Assembly (NCBI GenBank): GCA_046756925.1
Contig: JBHHXH010000103.1
Coordinates: 1-5,422, forward strand
Length of the DNA stretch: 5,422 nt
Direction: 5' to 3'
Origin: JAJDBU01 sp046756925
Lineage (GTDB): Bacteria; Nitrospirota; Nitrospiria; SBBL01; JAADHI01
Position numbers and translations under genes: made by a program. The notes under the pieces are model-generated. The model did no database searches, was not told the origin of the DNA, and saw nothing but the letters and a program-made list of their open reading frames with translations. This document shows positions 4,570 to 5,422 of this stretch, piece by piece. Positions within the stretch are counted from its first letter, which is position 1, and every line of letters starts with the position of its first letter.

Positions 4570-5170
4570 GCCGAAAATAATATTGGCCTCCGGATCGCCC
4601 CGCCGCAAAGAGATCCTTTCTCTGTTGAAAATACCATTTCAAGTCGTCATTCCCCCTTATGAAGAGCTTTCCGACCCCCAAACACCCGCCGAAAACGAGG
4701 TCCTTTCTTTTGCAGAGGGGAAGGCCCGGTCGGTTGCCGTCGGCCTTCAAGAAGGCATCGTCATCGGCAGCGACACCTTGATTGACTGTGAAGGGAGAAA
4801 GATCGGAAAACCCAAAAATCCGAAAGACGCAAAAGCCATCCTAAAAAACCTCCAAGGCCGTGTGCACACCATTTGGACGGCGGTTTTCATCATCGATGTC
4901 GCCACGGGCCAAACGCTTCGTTCGCGCAAAACCGTCGAAATCGCCCTGCATCAAATGACCGATCTTGAAATCGACGACTATGTCTCCACGAGAGAACCCC
5001 TCGACAAGGCAGGCGCCTATGCGGTCCAAGGCATCGGCCGGCGATTCGTCCGCGAATTGAGGGGAGACAAACTGGCCGCCATCGGCATGCCCTTGCAGCC
5101 GATCATCGCATTTTTAGAGCGGAGCGCAGTCCGGATATCCGCTATCGAAGAGGAAATCGATGCATTTTGA
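4550..5170 (+). CDS. maf: Maf nucleoside triphosphate pyrophosphatase (dTTPase/UTPase type)
   Basis: Hydrolyses dTTP/UTP and modified pyrimidine nucleotides to the monophosphate and PPi (house-cleaning). Overexpression of Maf in other bacteria inhibits septation. Seen, numbering from ATG 4550 (206 aa, typical): IILASGSPRRKEIL (10-23) with the S-x-S-P-R-R triphosphate loop, the segment PAENEVLSFAEGKA, VIGSDTLI (71-78) with the catalytic-region Asp75, KIGKP, VHTIWTAV (the family's G/R-x-H-x-V-x-T region), KAGAYAVQG (153-161), and NTP-end IGMPLQPI. KAGAY-x-QG matches the YhdE-like dTTPase/UTPase branch rather than the m7GTPase YceF branch. Start: an in-frame ATG at 4478 would overlap dus by 92 nt and add 24 non-conserved residues; ATG 4550 has GAGAGG 9 nt upstream and leaves a 20-nt overlap. 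The last 11 nt overlap the next gene. Confidence 0.93.
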   Translation: MPDTQTKPKIILASGSPRRKEILSLLKIPFQVVIPPYEELSDPQTPAENEVLSFAEGKARSVAVGLQEGIVIGSDTLIDCEGRKIGKPKNPKDAKAILKNLQGRVHTIWTAVFIIDVATGQTLRSRKTVEIALHQMTDLEIDDYVSTREPLDKAGAYAVQGIGRRFVRELRGDKLAAIGMPLQPIIAFLERSAVRISAIEEEIDAF

Positions 5171-5402
5171 TCCCTATTTCACCTTCCGTTTGATCTTGAG
5201 TCTATTTTTTTTCGGGTATATCCTCTATGATCTCATCGATTTGATCCTTTGGCTTCGGGGACTGCCCAGGGTCCTGCAACGGATGATCCTTCTAAAACTG
5301 CTCACCTTGCGGTCTACCGCTTTAAGGATCGAAATATGCTTAATCCTCCTGCTCGCATCGATCGAAGGATGGTTAATGTTCACCTTTTTAAGGGGAATAT
5401 AA
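5160..5402 (+). CDS. Small two-helix membrane protein of unknown function
   Basis: I do not recognise a family. Seen in 80 aa: a short N-terminus MHFDPYFTFR, a hydrophobic Phe/Leu/Ile helix at about 11-32 (LILSLFFFGYILYDLIDLILWL), a basic loop rich in Arg/Lys (33-56, RGLPRVLQRMILLKLL...RSTALR), and a second helix at about 57-77 (IEICLILLLASIEGWLMFTFL) ending RGI. The positive central loop predicts both termini outside and the loop in the cytoplasm (positive-inside rule). The start is well supported: AGAGGA (5149-5154) lies 5 nt before the ATG, and the gene overlaps maf by 11 nt, so it is co-translated with dus and maf. Such a small inner-membrane protein could be an accessory or assembly subunit; nothing in the sequence says more. 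Confidence 0.72.
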   Translation: MHFDPYFTFRLILSLFFFGYILYDLIDLILWLRGLPRVLQRMILLKLLTLRSTALRIEICLILLLASIEGWLMFTFLRGI

Positions 5403-5405
5403 GGC

Positions 5406-5422
5406 ATGGGCTGGCCGGGATG
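5406..5422 (+). CDS. Possible start of a further gene (cut by the right edge)
   Basis: ATG at 5406 follows the previous stop by 3 nt and is preceded by AAGGGGAA (5390-5397) at an acceptable distance. Only MGWPG can be read; the next codon starts TG and could be Cys, Trp or a stop. A second ATG begins at 5420 in another frame. The call rests on spacing within a tightly packed gene cluster, not on any product signal. Confidence 0.3.

Noticed and set aside
1..5422. Searched for CRISPR repeats, insertion-sequence ends, tRNA shapes, toxin-antitoxin or retron-like structures
   Set aside because: No spaced direct repeats, transposase motifs, cloverleaf arms with CCA ends or defence-related domains were recognised by eye. 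The Com-like protein alone is not evidence of a prophage.

Overview
The window looks like ordinary chromosome of a Gram-negative bacterium with moderate GC. It holds a secreted outer-membrane-type protein, a Fur regulator, and housekeeping genes (hemW, dus, maf). Phage, transposon, CRISPR, tRNA and rRNA signals are absent. The mixture (HGYGELHYN-type porin, TIGR04282-type glycosyltransferase, Com-like zinc ribbon, HemW, Dus with a large insert) would fit a lineage such as Nitrospirota or a former deltaproteobacterial group. That placement is only an impression from the proteins.

Left part (1-1281, minus strand). Everything reads leftwards. A near-consensus sigma-70 promoter (TTGACA-17-TAATAT, 1253-1281) is followed immediately by a 7-1-7 Fur box (1224-1238). 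Downstream come a 60-aa Com-like zinc ribbon (1013-1195), a possible 46-aa ORF (836-976), fur (360-803), a possible 33-aa ORF with a strong ribosome binding site (229-330), and the start of a signal-peptide-bearing porin-like protein (214 to beyond the left edge). The simplest reading is a Fur-autoregulated unit in which iron-loaded Fur shuts off its own operon. No other Fur box or strong promoter was seen inside it.

Middle (1282-1503). This is a non-coding divergent spacer. Its right end carries a good plus-strand promoter (TTGACC-17-CATAAT, 1459-1487) whose predicted start lies only about 10 nt before the next gene.

Right part (1504-5422, plus strand). A compact run encodes a DUF2064/TIGR04282 GT-A-type transferase, HemW (radical-SAM heme chaperone, start overlapping the previous stop as TTGA), an 82-bp very AT-rich spacer, a Dus tRNA-dihydrouridine synthase with a roughly 40-residue insert, Maf nucleotide pyrophosphatase, an unrecognised 80-aa two-helix membrane protein, and possibly the first codons of another gene. 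Dus, Maf and the membrane protein overlap (20 and 11 nt), so they are almost certainly co-transcribed and translationally coupled.

Nothing here amounts to a clearly new system. The points most worth a second look are the Fur-box-controlled Com-like gene upstream of fur, the in-frame open reading continuing past its TAG, the two small ORFs flanking fur, and the Dus insert.
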